From the NCBI RefSeq assembly GCF_043290135.1, contig NC_134705.1, positions 40,476,771-40,540,770 of the forward strand: a DNA stretch of 64,000 nt, read 5' to 3'. Below the pieces are notes generated by a model. It saw only the letters and a program-made list of their open reading frames with translations. It was not told the origin of the DNA and did not search any database. The stretch comes from Rhipicephalus microplus. Its lineage: Eukaryota; Arthropoda; Arachnida; Ixodida; Ixodidae. Made by a program: the position numbers and the translations under genes. Shown here one piece after another: positions 1 to 14,579 of this stretch; positions within the stretch are counted from its first letter, which is position 1, and every line of letters starts with the position of its first letter.

Positions 1-2005
1 CAAAAGCACTCTTCTTCACCGATTCCTCGTAGTGCTCCTTCGACAGCACTTTTGCCGCGTTTTTCTGGCTTTCCACTAGTGTTTCAATTTGGCTTTCCAC
101 TAGCGCTTCAATCGAGAGATCCTCACTCTGCCCTCGAATGAGCGTCTCTCGATCAACTCTCGGCAGCTCGCTCCCACTTTCCGCTACAGGCGAGAGCGTT
201 GCAACCCTCTCGCTCTGACTCAATGGCGCCACGTCGTCTCCCCCAGCGCATACCGCGCCGGCCGCTCCCGCGATGGGCCGCTCGCGTGACTGCTCACATG
301 ACTCATGCGGAAAATTTCCTTTCTGGGGTTCCGTCGACCCGCCGACAAGGTCACTTGAGAGTTCACCGCATGGAACCAAGTCAAGCTTCCGCGAAAGCTT
401 TCGCGCTTGCGATCGCGTGGGAGCCATGCACGCTAAGTTGGGGAAGAACGATTTGCCCTGCTCTTTGAGAAGCTGCTCCGAGTTGTTGGAGAAAAGATAA
501 GAAAAACGACCATTCAGCGCGGCAGACACAGCCGCTTCGGTGCAAAGCTTACCGAACGGGCCTTCAATGACAACGGTGGCGATTGGTAAGCGAACACTCT
601 GCTCCTCGGCGACTTGCCTGATCCACGCGCATTCTCCTGTGAAGTCATCCGGAGACACCAATGAAGGATGGACAACGTCCATGGTTGCCGCTGAGTCTCT
701 AAGTGCTCGGCACGTTTTCTCATTGACCCTAATTTCTTGGAGATACGGCTCCAACAACCGCATGTTTTTTTCTGATTCTCGGATCGTTGCGAAGGCAAAC
801 TTTTCCTGACAGTTTCTCGCGATGTGCCCTTCCTTTTTACAGTTGTAGCAGATTAGCGGCTTCCGTTTGTTTTCCGGTTCTAATGCCTGTGTGGTAGAAA
901 CCTCACTCGATTTCTCCGCTTCTGTTTGCCCTTCCCCTACACTGTCCTTCGTAAGAGACGGGTCCTTCTTGAAATTACGGTGCGGAGCGGGTTTCCGTTG
1001 ATCAGGTTTCCTTGAAAAGCCCTCTTTCCTTTCATCCTTTTCAACGCGCGCTGCCCTGCTATGCAACTTTCGGCGAGTATAATACTCCTCAGCTAACTCA
1101 GCTGCCTTGTTTAACTGTACGTCCCCAAGTCTGTCCTGCAGCCAAAGTTTGACATCCTCCTCGATGCAGCGGTAGAATTGCTCCAATGCAACGCATTCCA
1201 CCACTTTATCGCGGTCGTCATAAACACCTTCGCCCTTAAGCCATTCAATCAAATCGGCTTTAAGACGAAACGCGAAGTCAACGTGTGACTCATTCCCCTT
1301 TTCAGCATACCGGAACCTTTGCCTGAAAGCCTCGGGTGACAACTTATAACGTCTCAAGAGCACTTCCTTAACCTCGTCATAGCTCTCAAACGCTTCCCTC
1401 GACAAGCAAGTTATCGCGTCGGACACTTCGCCGGGAAGAAGAGCTAGCAGGTTCCGCGCCCAAAGAGACCGCTCCAAAGCATTTCGCTCACAGACGTGTT
1501 CAAACTTGACGAGATACTTCGCCATGTCCTCGCCTACTACGAACGGTGGCAGTTGATCCCGAATTCTAATACTGCTGACCTGAATCGTCGGAGAAGCTGC
1601 GCTAGGCGCCTGCGAACACTGTAGGATTGCCAATTCTAGTCGTTTCATCTCAAGGCGCTCCTGTCTCTCGGCCTCCTCGCGCTCGCGACGTTCGCGCCTT
1701 TCAGCTTCTTCACGTTCGCGAGCTTCTCGCCTTTCAGCCTCTTCACGTTCGCGAGCTTCGCGCCTTTCTTCACGTTCGCGAGCTTCGCGCCTTTCAGCCT
1801 CCTCACGTTCGCGAGCTTCTACTTCTCGCCTTTCAGCCTCCTCACGGCGTGCTTTGATATCCACCCAGGCCTCATCGACTTCCTCAGCCGACACTCCCTC
1901 ATCCTTCATGATCTCAAGGATCGCTTGCTTTCGTTTCGCACGGCCCAAAGTAATGCCGAGTTCCTCACAAATTTCGATGAGTTCCTTCACTTTAAGGTTC
2001 TCCAT
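1..2005 (-). CDS. Retrotransposon gag-protease polyprotein with deleted integrase (partial, open at window edge)
   Basis: Reading from ATG at 2005, I find no stop codon down to base 1 (668 codons), so the frame is open at the edge. In order: MENLKVKELIEICEELG N-terminus; a Glu/Arg-rich coiled segment of EAERREAREREE-like repeats at about residues 55-125; a SCAN-like capsid region (about 165-300) containing FERYxLSPEAFRQRFRY-type sequence; a CCHC knuckle CYNCKKEGHIARNC near 805-850; and a retropepsin-like stretch with RDSAAT in place of the usual D-T/S-G. Near the edge the frame passes from protease linker straight into sequence matching the integrase C-terminal part of copy B, so the integrase zinc finger and catalytic core are missing. 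Unlike copy B, this gag has no premature stop. It could encode particles but not integrate on its own. Confidence 0.8.
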   Translation of the reverse strand, partial: MENLKVKELIEICEELGITLGRAKRKQAILEIMKDEGVSAEEVDEAWVDIKARREEAERREVEAREREEAERREAREREERREAREREEAERREAREREEAERRERREREEAERQERLEMKRLELAILQCSQAPSAASPTIQVSSIRIRDQLPPFVVGEDMAKYLVKFEHVCERNALERSLWARNLLALLPGEVSDAITCLSREAFESYDEVKEVLLRRYKLSPEAFRQRFRYAEKGNESHVDFAFRLKADLIEWLKGEGVYDDRDKVVECVALEQFYRCIEEDVKLWLQDRLGDVQLNKAAELAEEYYTRRKLHSRAARVEKDERKEGFSRKPDQRKPAPHRNFKKDPSLTKDSVGEGQTEAEKSSEVSTTQALEPENKRKPLICYNCKKEGHIARNCQEKFAFATIRESEKNMRLLEPYLQEIRVNEKTCRALRDSAATMDVVHPSLVSPDDFTGECAWIRQVAEEQSVRLPIATVVIEGPFGKLCTEAAVSAALNGRFSYLFSNNSEQLLKEQGKSFFPNLACMAPTRSQARKLSRKLDLVPCGELSSDLVGGSTEPQKGNFPHESCEQSRERPIAGAAGAVCAGGDDVAPLSQSERVATLSPVAESGSELPRVDRETLIRGQSEDLSIEALVESQIETLVESQKNAAKVLSKEHYEESVKKSAF

Positions 2006-2501
2006 CGTTCACACTAGCCTCTTGCTGTTTGCCCCTGTTAAGAATCTACTTGCCGTACCCACTATAAGCCTACTAGCAAGACGCGCAAGCAATTTTTCAC
2101 ACTCCCGTGTTTACCACCTCCGCATTAACTTTGGTTTCAAAGCACTTCAACTTGGCTTGAAACGATCAAAGCTCACTTCAATGCTTCACACAGCCCTTTC
2201 TCTAAACTACTACAACCTGAGCTAGAGTAGTCTGGTGAACTGAGGGGAAAACATCAGGCACTCACCGCATCGATGTCGCTGACGCCGGCCGATCCCGCAG
2301 CTGCCAACCACTGTTGAGAAACGGCGGACCGATCCCACCGCTGCCACCACTGTTGAGAAACGGCGGACCGATCCCGCCGCTGCCACCACTGTTGCGTAGC
2401 GCCGGGCCGATCCCGCCGAAGCCACCACTGTTGCGAAAGACGGCGACGCCAACACGGCCCCGGAGGCGCCACTGCTTTCAACTCCGCCGGGAAGGTCACC
2501 A
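2006..2501 (-). other. 5' leader between LTR and gag of copy A
   Basis: This is untranslated leader. A primer-binding-site-like TGGTGACC reads leftward from 2501, directly after the inferred LTR end. The copy B leader aligns with it but lacks the 39-bp repeat expansion. ORFs called here on both strands are by-products of that repeat. Confidence 0.6.
2309..2453. repeat. Tandem minisatellite, 39-bp unit, about 3.7 copies
   Basis: Units begin at 2309, 2348, 2387 and 2426, each starting CACTGTTG and containing a CCGATCCC core. The first two are nearly identical and the last is partial. The repeat lies in the leader of Gmr1-type copy A. Copy B has single diverged versions of the motif, so the array expanded in copy A or its lineage. 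Confidence 0.85.
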
Positions 2502-3068
2502 GCCGTTTGGTAGCGTATGTTTATCAGCTCGCGACTGCTTCTGCGCAGAGCTGATAAGACGAGCGGACGAGACGACGGTGAGTTAAACAAGGTTTATGCA
2601 CAGCATATTTACAGAGGCGTTACAATTTCGGCACTGGGGCCGACAGAGACTCGAAGAGCCGAGCTCTTCTCTCTAACACATAGGTCAGTCTTTCGCCTAA
2701 GACCGCTGACTCACACACATGTCGGCACTCCGACACGGGGACGCCTCTCACATAGGACCGCCGATCGCGACGCGCCGCAGGGCTTCTTTTATTTACACCG
2801 GGTCCAACCAAAATGTCCAATCAGAAGCGCCGCTGGTCGTCCGGGCAGATTCCGCCAATGGGGGTCGCCGCGCCATGCGTCAGACCACCCGACACGCGGC
2901 CGCCGGCTCGCTGTCACGTGCGCCGCTGACTCACTGCACCTGGGCCAGAGGGCGCCGCGCGTGTTCACGCCGTCGAGGTGATCGCGCCAGGCAGACTGCG
3001 GGCTGGCCTTGACCCAGATTGCCTTTTTCCGAGGCACGGACGTTTGACGAGGACTCGCTGGCATAACA
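2502..3068 (-). repeat. 5' LTR of Gmr1-type copy A
   Basis: About 567 bp, starting TGTTATGCC on the minus strand. It aligns with 57420-58045. The inner end is placed just before the TGG of the primer-binding-like site and could be off by 10-15 bases. The copy B TATAAAA is TAAATAAAA here. Confidence 0.7.
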
Positions 3069-3076
3069 TTGCCAAG

Positions 3077-7449
<4,373 letters not shown>

Positions 7450-7465
7450 TATACCCGTGGCATCG

Positions 7466-7704
7466 CCCCGCCGCGGTGGTCTAGTGGCTAAGGCACTCGG
7501 CTGCTGACCCGCAGGCCGCGGGTTCAAATCCCGGCTGCGGCGGCTGCATTTCCGATGGAGGCGGAAATGTTGTAGGCCCGTGTGCTCAGATTTGGGTGCA
7601 CGTTAAAGAACCCCAGGTGGTCTAAATTTCCGGAGCCCTCCACTACGGCGTCTCTCATAATCATATAGTGGTTTTGGGACGTTAAACCCCACATATCAAT
7701 CAAT
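7466..7704 (+). mobile_element. Ruka-type tRNA-derived SINE (plus)
   Basis: A full-length 239-bp copy flanked by a 16-bp target-site duplication TATACCCGTGGCATCG at 7450-7465 and 7705-7720. The tRNA-like head carries pol III A-box TGGTCTAGTGG (7477-7487) and B-box GGTTCAAATCC (7521-7531). The body contains GTGCACGTTAAAGAACCCC, and the tail is ATCAATCAA instead of polyA. It moves with help from a LINE's machinery; the exact duplication shows a normal insertion. Confidence 0.95.
7477..7531 (+). promoter_or_regulatory. Internal pol III promoter (A and B boxes) of SINE
   Basis: A-box at 7477-7487 and B-box GGTTCAAATCC at 7521-7531 sit 34 bp apart, as in a tRNA gene. It is close to consensus, so this copy may still be transcribed. 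Confidence 0.8.
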
Positions 7705-7812
7705 TATACCCGTGGCATCGAACATCATCCATATTGTAGGTGTCTCAAGCTTATCAGAAGATTCTAAAATAATCTAGAATTTTTGCAGACTGCCAAGCGT
7801 GCTTTGCGCAAG

Positions 7813-8055
7813 GCAATTGATTAATATGAGGTGTTTAACGTTTCAAAACCACCATATGATTATGAGAGATGCCGAATTGGAGGACTCCAGAAATTTTGAC
7901 CACCTGGGGTTCTTTAACACGCACCCAAATCTTAACACATGGGTCTACATCATTTTCGCCTCTATTGAAAATGCAGCCGCCACAGGCGGGATTCGATCGC
8001 ACGACCTGCGGGTCAGCAGCCGAGTACCTTAGCTGCTGAACCACAATGGCGGTGT
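7813..8055 (-). mobile_element. Ruka-type SINE (minus), diverged
   Basis: An inverted copy whose tRNA-like head is at the right. An 11-bp duplication CTTTGCGCAAG flanks it (7802-7812 and 8056-8066). The B-box region carries substitutions (GATTCGATCGC on plus) and the A-box side reads CTGCTGAACC, so it is older than the 7466 copy. Confidence 0.9.
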
Positions 8056-8066
8056 CTTTGCGCAAG

Positions 8067-10462
8067 ACAGTGACATAAAAATACAAGCGAAGTGGCAGTA
8101 TAATAATGTTGCGATAAAATTTCAGCAGATGCGACAGGCTCCACTGTGGATGCTATTTTCATACAGAACCGTCAGCGGGTAGCCACGCGTTGCTAGGTGG
8201 ATTGACGTCTTTGGGTATTTCGAGTCGGCTAAGTTTCTACCTAAAACATACGGCGTGACGACAGCACTCACGTTGACTGTAAATTTTAGCGAAACGAAGT
8301 GCATGCTTCGGTTGGATGATATGCATATTATTAAGAAGCTGTTGTGTATTCCTCAAAGGTTGAGAACATCAATGGTCGAGCGAACCTTCACTATCACGTC
8401 CTGGATGAATGGAATATATCTATGTAATGTTTACAACGAGCCTATAGACCGCAACTGACGGTGTGGACCGACATCGCTTCTGTAAGTCTATATATTTAGG
8501 GTCGTATCCGTTACAGTAAAAAGTAACTAAATACGTTACTCGTTACTCTAATAAAAAAGGGGAACGTTTCACGGCTCCACGTTCTATATATACATAAAAA
8601 AGGTAACGCATTACCATTACCATAACCAAAAAAAAGCATAACGAGTGTTACCTCTGCCGTAGCTCCGGAATCATCAGTTTTAATCAATGTGTCTTTGCTG
8701 CAGAAACCCACAATGGGAATTTTTAAATTTCAAATTTATGGTTCATACATACTAAACCAAGCAAGGATTATACTCAATGTTCAATTAACGGGAATTATTT
8801 GTACAAAAGTGCTGAACCTTAGCAATGTTATATAGAGGCTTAATGACGCCTGACCATGTGATGGCTTCTGACTCTGCAGTGACCCAGGGTGAAACCATTT
8901 TTTTTCATTGGAGCATTATACACAAAGTGAGGTTCGATAATCTACGGTATTCACAAAGCTATCATTGAACTCTAAAGAAATTTACAACAATCGGCCTTTT
9001 CTTGATCCTTCAGCGCCTTCAATAAAGCATGTCGAAATCGGTACTGTTGGTCCTAGCAACCGAAATGGCCCGCCGCGCGCTGCAGTAGGCAATCACAGAG
9101 GCCTACGGAGGCCTACATTGGTGCTTTTTTATTGGGAAGGGGAGAGTATTGGGAGATGTCTTGGGGAGGAGGGGGGACACTTGCAAGTTTGTGACACCAG
9201 GTGTGGCTTGCAGACGCGTAAGTCTAGAAAAATCACGAAGCGAGACACACATCTTGCAGTAGCAGCCATTTTGTTTTAATATTTTGCAGGTTTTATTTTT
9301 GTTTATATATAAGATATAAAATCATGCCTAGAAATCAAATTGACACACGAACGTAGGTTCCCAGCACTCGTAATTGCATTCTTCTATTGAGTCTTTTCCG
9401 GAACCAGTTGAGAGTGGCAGTTGCGATTTCAATTGTCTCACACACCTGATGGGTATTGAGCACGTGTACACGCTACAAAAAAAAGCAATAAAAATTGAAT
9501 GTTAATAAATACTTATCAAGCATTCTTATTTGTGACGTTTTTAAGAGAAATTTTGATGGGGCCCACTTGCAAGGGGTGTCCCCCTCCCCTGACCGAGCAC
9601 AAAGGGGTCGGGGAGTCAAGGTTCTCTGCAGGCGTGGTCAACGGGCGTCCAGGTCATTACCAGTATGGACTGTGCATCTGAGAAAATATTGCATTTGCTG
9701 TCATCTTCACATATGGCCATCGACAGGTTTTTGTCTTGGGGGAAAGGAAACCCTTCTTTCAACTTGTATTATGGCTGAGGGAGGGGGTCGTGTTTCTGTC
9801 ACTAGAGTGGGTAGCAAGTGCTAGTGCAGCTTGAAGGGGTCAAGTGCCCCTTTTGCACCTGGCTTATGTCTACACTTCATTCATCGAACACAACGGTGAG
9901 GACTAGTTGACTAAATTCGCAGATTTGTTTTCTTCCGCATCTTATACCGCTACATAAAACATTCTCATATTGTGAAAAGTAGGTATTTCGATTCGTTTGA
10001 AGAAAAGTAACATTCAAGGCATGACAGATACTCAAAAGAGCGGTTTCCTGCAATCGCAATAAGAAAACTCGTAGCAGAGGTGCTTCTTTTTTTGTGCAGC
10101 GTACATTGTAAAAGTGAAATCCAATTCGGAAAAAGCGAACTGAGTGACGTGCGTCGGTGCTTGCTCAATGTTCAATGAAAGAAGGTTTCATAAAGTATGA
10201 CGTAGCCAACAACAGAAACAAACTGCCGCATCTTAAATTTAAAAAAAAAACAAGCAAAGTGGTGCACATTCGTGGTAGAACATGGACATAAATGGAAATA
10301 CGCGTTTATTATTATGAAAGCGAAATAAAAACTATTTTACAAAACCTTTTGCATTCATCGTGATGTCGACACATCTTTGTAGTGTCATTAGTGCTATTTG
10401 GATGAAAATCCCTGAATTTCAATTAATTCAGCAACCTCTGGCAGAAGAAACTTTTGAATTTT
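8067..10462. other. Non-coding stretch, no recognisable gene
   Basis: There is no domain-bearing frame. At 8500-8660 GTAAC/GTTAC motifs cluster in both orientations (GTTACTCGTTACTC, GGTAACGCATTACC), which looks like a decayed inverted-repeat transposon. The rest is AT-rich with small homopolymer runs. Confidence 0.55.
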
Positions 10463-10600
10463 TAGTTTCGGTTTCCGCGCCGCCGGCGCCGCCGCCGCCG
10501 ACGATGAAAATTGGCCGCGCGCCGACAACGCCACTGCCGCCGACTCTGAACGACCCCCACGCCGCCGCCGGTCGAAATCACCTCGGCGCACACCTCTCCC
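10463..10600. repeat. Dispersed GC-rich repeat, copy 1
   Basis: TAGTTTCGGTTTCC followed by CCGCCG-rich sequence and ending near GGTCGAAATCACCTC. The same start and layout recur at 36905-37030, where it ends GGTTGAAACCGCCTC. It is GC-rich in AT-rich surroundings. Function is unknown. Confidence 0.6.
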
Positions 10601-10946
10601 TATACCACGGCGGACCCATGACTATTTCTAGTGCACTATACTATGACCTACTCTACTCCTGACTATAGTATCTTGACCTTTCCAGAGAGCCCTCAATGGT
10701 GGCTAGCAGGAGAGGTGTCAGGGGTGTCAGCATTGTCCCGGCCGCGCCTTGAAAGGAAGCGTGCTGGTATTTCCTTTCGCCGTCGGGCGGCGCGCAAGTC
10801 GCCACCGTGATCGGTCGAAAGCACTCGGCATCCGCTAGCGCGACAGTTTTAGTCGCTTGCTCGTGTACTCGCAAGTCAAGACGTCTGCGCTCTGCCTTTT
10901 GGACTTCTTAGAGATCAATACGTGCCAATGTGATCATGCCATAGTG

Positions 10947-11300
10947 ATGAGTAAACAGCAAAGACACTGCTTTGCACCTAGATGCAATGCGAGATTTGTT
11001 TCGGCCCGCAAACAAGGGAAGAAAGCGTCTCTCTTCTCTGCTCCTGCCGACGATGAACGGCGCAAGGCCTGGAAGCGTGTGATTCCTCACGCTGACAAAC
11101 CAGCGGAAAAGAGTTGCGTCGTGTGCGAAGCTCATTTCGACGAAAGATTTATCACCCGCAGCTACAAGCATGCTATCCACGGGTTCTTAGCAACTTGGGA
11201 AAAAGCTGTACTCAAGAAGGGTGGGTTCCTGAGTGAATCAACTGCTGAAAGACTCCGCGTCACCCTAACCAGCACCCTTTCATCCTTCATTATGTCATGA
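10947..11300 (+). pseudogene. THAP DNA-binding N-terminus of a P-like transposase
   Basis: From ATG at 10947 the frame gives a C2CH THAP domain in about the first 85 residues. It has CFAPRC, the SLFSAPADDERRKAW helix region, the invariant-type proline in RVIPHADKP, and CEAHFDERFI with the last Cys and His ligands. THAP domains bind the ends of P-type transposons. After about residue 90 the frame continues into unrelated sequence and stops at 11300, before any RNase H-like catalytic domain. The frame is also open upstream to 10857. Confidence 0.8.
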
Positions 11301-11519
11301 AAACCTTGAGCTATAAATACTTGATGACGTCTCGCCTCTGCCAAGATGCGCTTAAATGTTTTTTTTTTTTTGGTATTCTGAAGCATATGTCTGGCTCGAA
11401 CGATCACCTACGCCGACACAGTTTTTGATCTCTGTGAATTGAGTCAGTTTTTACAGTTTGTCATTCTGTAGTTCTGAGCAGCCTTCTATGTCCGGGAATC
11501 CACAATAATTTAATAAAAC

Positions 11520-12088
11520 TGCAGAATAAGCTGGATGAGCTGCTAGATGCGGGGTACCTCAATGAGGTTCATGAAATGGTTGTTGCTTGTGAAGCCCTCC
11601 CTGACCACACTGATATCATTGGACGCAAAAGTGACTCCGGGATCGCTCATTACGTCAGTGGCCATGTGGCCAGGAATATGGTGAAAAAGACGAAGTGCAA
11701 CGAATGTAGCATGTTTTTGCTTCACTCTGAGAATTTCAGCTTGCTTCCGGCAGAGTCATGCCTCACACGTTATATAGACAGAGGTGGCCTTCTGTATCCG
11801 TCCGAGTCCTTAATAGACCTGGTCAAAGCTATGGAAGGTGCATTCACTTATTGCTTCGGTTTCAGCAAGTTTAAAAGTGACAGGATACGAGACTTTATCT
11901 CTTTCCTGCCTGTGAAAAGCTTAAATATGGTCAGCTGTGAACACCGCAAACTGGAAGTGACAAATCTGATAATTAGATTCTTTACACTCACCAGAATGCA
12001 TTTTCTCGTTGCTGGAGAAAATGCGTCCAGTCCGAAAAAAAAAAAAACGAAGTTCTTGAAGTTGAGACGTATGATTTTACTGTCATAA
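11520..12088 (+). pseudogene. P/THAP-type transposase C-terminal fragment
   Basis: The frame contains DSGIAHYVSGHVARNM followed by a CNEC pair and, about 50 residues on, SLIDLVKAMEGAF. This resembles the C-terminal zinc-binding part of THAP9/P-like transposases, with G-Y/H-V-A-R followed by C-x2-C. It follows the THAP piece on the same strand within the same inverted repeats, so the two are likely remains of one gene. The run of A at 12038-12048 may be a slippage site. Confidence 0.6.
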
Positions 12089-12876
12089 TGTCAACTCAGC
12101 AAACAAGGTTTTGTTTTATGTTATTGTGCATTACTCACTTTGCGTTGTTCTTCTGATTTTACTATTGTCTTGTTCACATTGTTGAAAATCTCTCATAAAA
12201 ATTGTGATGTCCTTGTCTCGCTGTGTTTCACATATGCATAAATCAATTTTTTCATGAACTGGTTTGTGACTGTATCTATCTTTGCCAATCAAATCTCAAT
12301 GCCAGGTGTGTATGTGTTCCCATTGTATCATCGTATATTTACTGTTCTTTTTAGTTGCCTTATTCACTTGCTTTAGCTGAGTTTTGTTTAACTTACAGTT
12401 CTCTCCAACCTTAATGCATATGTTGTGTTTATTTCCATGTTGTTTTTCGCTTTTGTGAAAATAAATGTTATGCTTGTAAAATTAGACCTTGATTGCACAA
12501 GTCACAAAAACAACAGTTGCCGATACTTTTACCTGCATTGAGACGTCACGGAAAACACTGCGGCATCAAAGTGAGAACTGCATGGACTTTGTTTTGTTGT
12601 CAAGCTCACGGCAAGTCATTTTATTATCTCTTTTGTAAGCTTCGTAGATGATGTACTACGAAGTAAATTGAAAACACTAGTTTTCAGTGCCGATACACGG
12701 TTTTCAGCACACTGCCAGACTTGTGACAGGTAGAATTTGTTATAATCCGTAGGGTAGCGTGAAATATCTGCAACGAAAAACGCCTGATACGCGCGCGCGG
12801 GTGCGAGGAGGGGCATCTCGAAAGCGACCACAGCGTCGCTGCATCCGGATGAATTTTCGCTCGCGCTCCGGTGCGC
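12089..12876. other. 3' non-coding part of the P-like element
   Basis: AT-rich with polyadenylation-type AATAAA sequence near 12460. No second gene is seen before the right inverted repeat. Confidence 0.5.
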
Positions 12877-12925
12877 CAATGCTGACACCACTCCTTTTAG
12901 CCACCATAGCCCCTCTCCAGTGCCT

Positions 12926-13767
12926 CTTTTTAGTTCATACATTCTGCCACTAGGGCTGTTACCCACGCGCGGCCTGGCGTTAGTACAGTGCTCTACGTAG
13001 GGGTAGTGGGACGAGCGGGCAGCGGCGCCGAGGCGAAACACACAGAAATTTTCGCGCATGGCATGATGGCGCCACTGCGCCTTTCTCCTGAAGCCTCTTC
13101 TCTCACTTCAACGTTAAACGCGCGTTCGGCCAACAGGCGCTGGCGGTTGTAATAGCTTGAGCGTGGTATTTTTGCTGGCGAGATTAAAGTAACACTGAGT
13201 TAGATATGAAAGCAGTGGCAGACGTATTCCTTTGCACCAGGTTGCAAAACTGAATATAACAGAATGAAAGTGCTGCCGTCTGACTACACTAAATGACTGC
13301 GGTGGCTGTTTGTACCCTTCACGAAATTTGTAGTACAGGGCTGGACAGTACCGATATGCAGTAGCATCTGAAAGATACTTTTGAAGAATATATTTGTAGC
13401 ACAGTACTCAAATACTCTTTATTTGTGTCGAATGTATCGAAATACTGCGAAGGCACGGTTATCTCACTACTCTTTCGCAGGAACTCCGACGTGTATCGAA
13501 TATCGAAAGAAAAGCTTGTAAGCGCATAGCTTGGTAAAGCAAAAGTGCCCCGCCAGTCAGCGATACATGAAGATCAGCCAGGAATCTCCCATATATGCAC
13601 AGAATGTTCTATATGGTTAAGTGTTTGACGCGACTGACGTCAGAATCGACAAGGCAGTCTTGGATCTCGCTCAAAGTCAGTGAAGCACTGTCAGCTTTAT
13701 TTTCGGGGACTATAACACGAAGTTGTGTTCGTCTACAATAACAGACAGTCTTTTCTATGTCGCCAGT
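12926..13767. other. Intergenic, no gene seen
   Basis: A GC-rich patch at 12960-13130 is followed by AT-rich sequence. Around 13380-13510 TATCGAAATAC-like and GTATCGAATATCG motifs recur, suggesting a decayed repeat. No coding signal. Confidence 0.5.
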
Positions 13768-13782
13768 CTTGAATTTAAACTT

Positions 13783-14018
13783 CATTGATTTGTGGGGTTT
13801 AACGTCTCAAAACCACCAAATGGTTATGAGAGACGCCGTAGTGGAGGGCTCCGGAAATTTCGACTACCTTGGGTTCTTTACCGTGCACTCAAATCTGAGC
13901 ACACGGGCCTACAACATTTCCGCCTCCATCGGGAATGCAGCTGCCGCAGCCGGGATTCGATCCCGCGACCTGTGGGTCAGCAGCCGAGTACCTTAACCAC
14001 TAGACCACCGCGGCAAGG
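13783..14018 (-). mobile_element. Ruka-type SINE (minus)
   Basis: An inverted copy with a 15-bp duplication CTTGAATTTAAACTT at 13768-13782 and 14019-14033. The tRNA-like head lies at 13940-14016, with B-box complement GGGATTCGATCC, and the tail is at the left (TTGATTTGTGGGG). Both pol III boxes look intact. Confidence 0.95.
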
Positions 14019-14413
14019 CTTGAATTTAAACTTTACCGGCACTCTGCTTACTGACAGTATTTTAGAAGCTTCTGTTATTTTAGTTAGTGTAAACATTCTC
14101 GGCAAAACAGACCGATGATGTGTGTGAAATAATGGCATACATTACTTCTCATCAGTGGTTCGTTATTGAGTAGAGCGAAACAGCTGACAGCATTTTATTA
14201 TCTGCACCATTATCGATAATGTTACTGTACACTTCATCGATGTACATGCGGAACATCAATACCCGAGTAACTTCAAAATATTTTAGTGTCTGTATTGTAT
14301 ATGTATTCTCTTAACTGTAACTGAGTGGTCCCATATGACCACTTGTGTTGTAAGCTACCAAGTATAAATTCTTGCAGCGAGGTCACATGAAGCTGTGCGC
14401 ATTGTCTGGTGTC

Positions 14414-14414
<1 letters not shown>

Positions 14415-14477
<63 letters not shown>
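14415..14477. repeat. (TA)n microsatellite
   Basis: About 63 bp of TA, ending exactly where the Penelope-like 3' terminus begins. Confidence 0.95.
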
Positions 14478-14478
<1 letters not shown>

Positions 14479-14519
14479 GGCACAACGGGAGCGTTGTCAA
14501 CAAGGATAAATATATTTAT

Positions 14520-14566
14520 TTCCCAACAATTTCGGGAGGGGTCCTCCCTTCATCAGGGGATGAGTT
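14520..14566 (-). ncRNA. Hammerhead-ribozyme-like motif at PLE 3' end
   Basis: On the minus strand: CTGATGA (14556-14550), then a 6-bp stem GGGAGG/CCTCCC (14548-14543 with 14539-14534) closed by ACC, then GAAA (14533-14530), five bases TTGTT, then GGGA, which pairs with TCCC just 5' of CTGATGA. This is the order of hammerhead core elements, with almost no stem III. Hammerheads are known in PLE terminal repeats of other animals and in tick DNA. One extra A (14549) lies between the core and stem II, so activity is uncertain. Confidence 0.5.
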
Positions 14567-14579
14567 ATACTAACATGAA

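Larger units (their letters stand above)
1..3068 (-). mobile_element. Gmr1/SCAN-type Ty3/gypsy retrotransposon, copy A (5' part, cut by window edge)
   Basis: The element runs right to left: LTR (3068 to 2502), leader, then a long gag-protease ORF from 2005 that leaves the window at base 1. The same elements in the same order appear on the plus strand from 57420 (copy B), and the two align over nearly their whole length. The LTR outer end is taken as TGTTATGCC because the similarity between copies stops exactly there (3068 here, 57420 in copy B). The family is inferred from a SCAN-like gag with a Glu/Arg-rich N-terminal coil and from the pol order visible in copy B. Confidence 0.85.
10684..12925 (+). 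mobile_element. P-element-like (THAP transposase) DNA transposon, internally deleted
   Basis: Bounded by imperfect inverted repeats of about 40 bp. On the left, 10690-10735 reads AATGGTGGCTAGCAGGAG then GGTGTCAGCATTG. On the right, 12877-12918 read in reverse gives ATGGTGGCTAAAAGGAG then GGTGTCAGCATTGG. Inside are the two ends of a P-like transposase, a THAP domain and a C-terminal segment, with the catalytic middle missing. Outer ends and target duplication were not resolved. Confidence 0.7.

Noticed and set aside
1627..2225. Plus-strand frames of 76 and 123 codons
   Set aside because: Antisense to copy A gag, which is open on the minus strand over the whole stretch.
2309..2453. CRISPR-like regular repeats
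   Set aside because: Units are contiguous tandem copies without spacers, in a eukaryotic retroelement leader.
7466..7560. tRNA gene calls at SINE heads
   Set aside because: A and B boxes are present, but the sequence continues into a SINE body with target duplications; no clean acceptor stem was seen.
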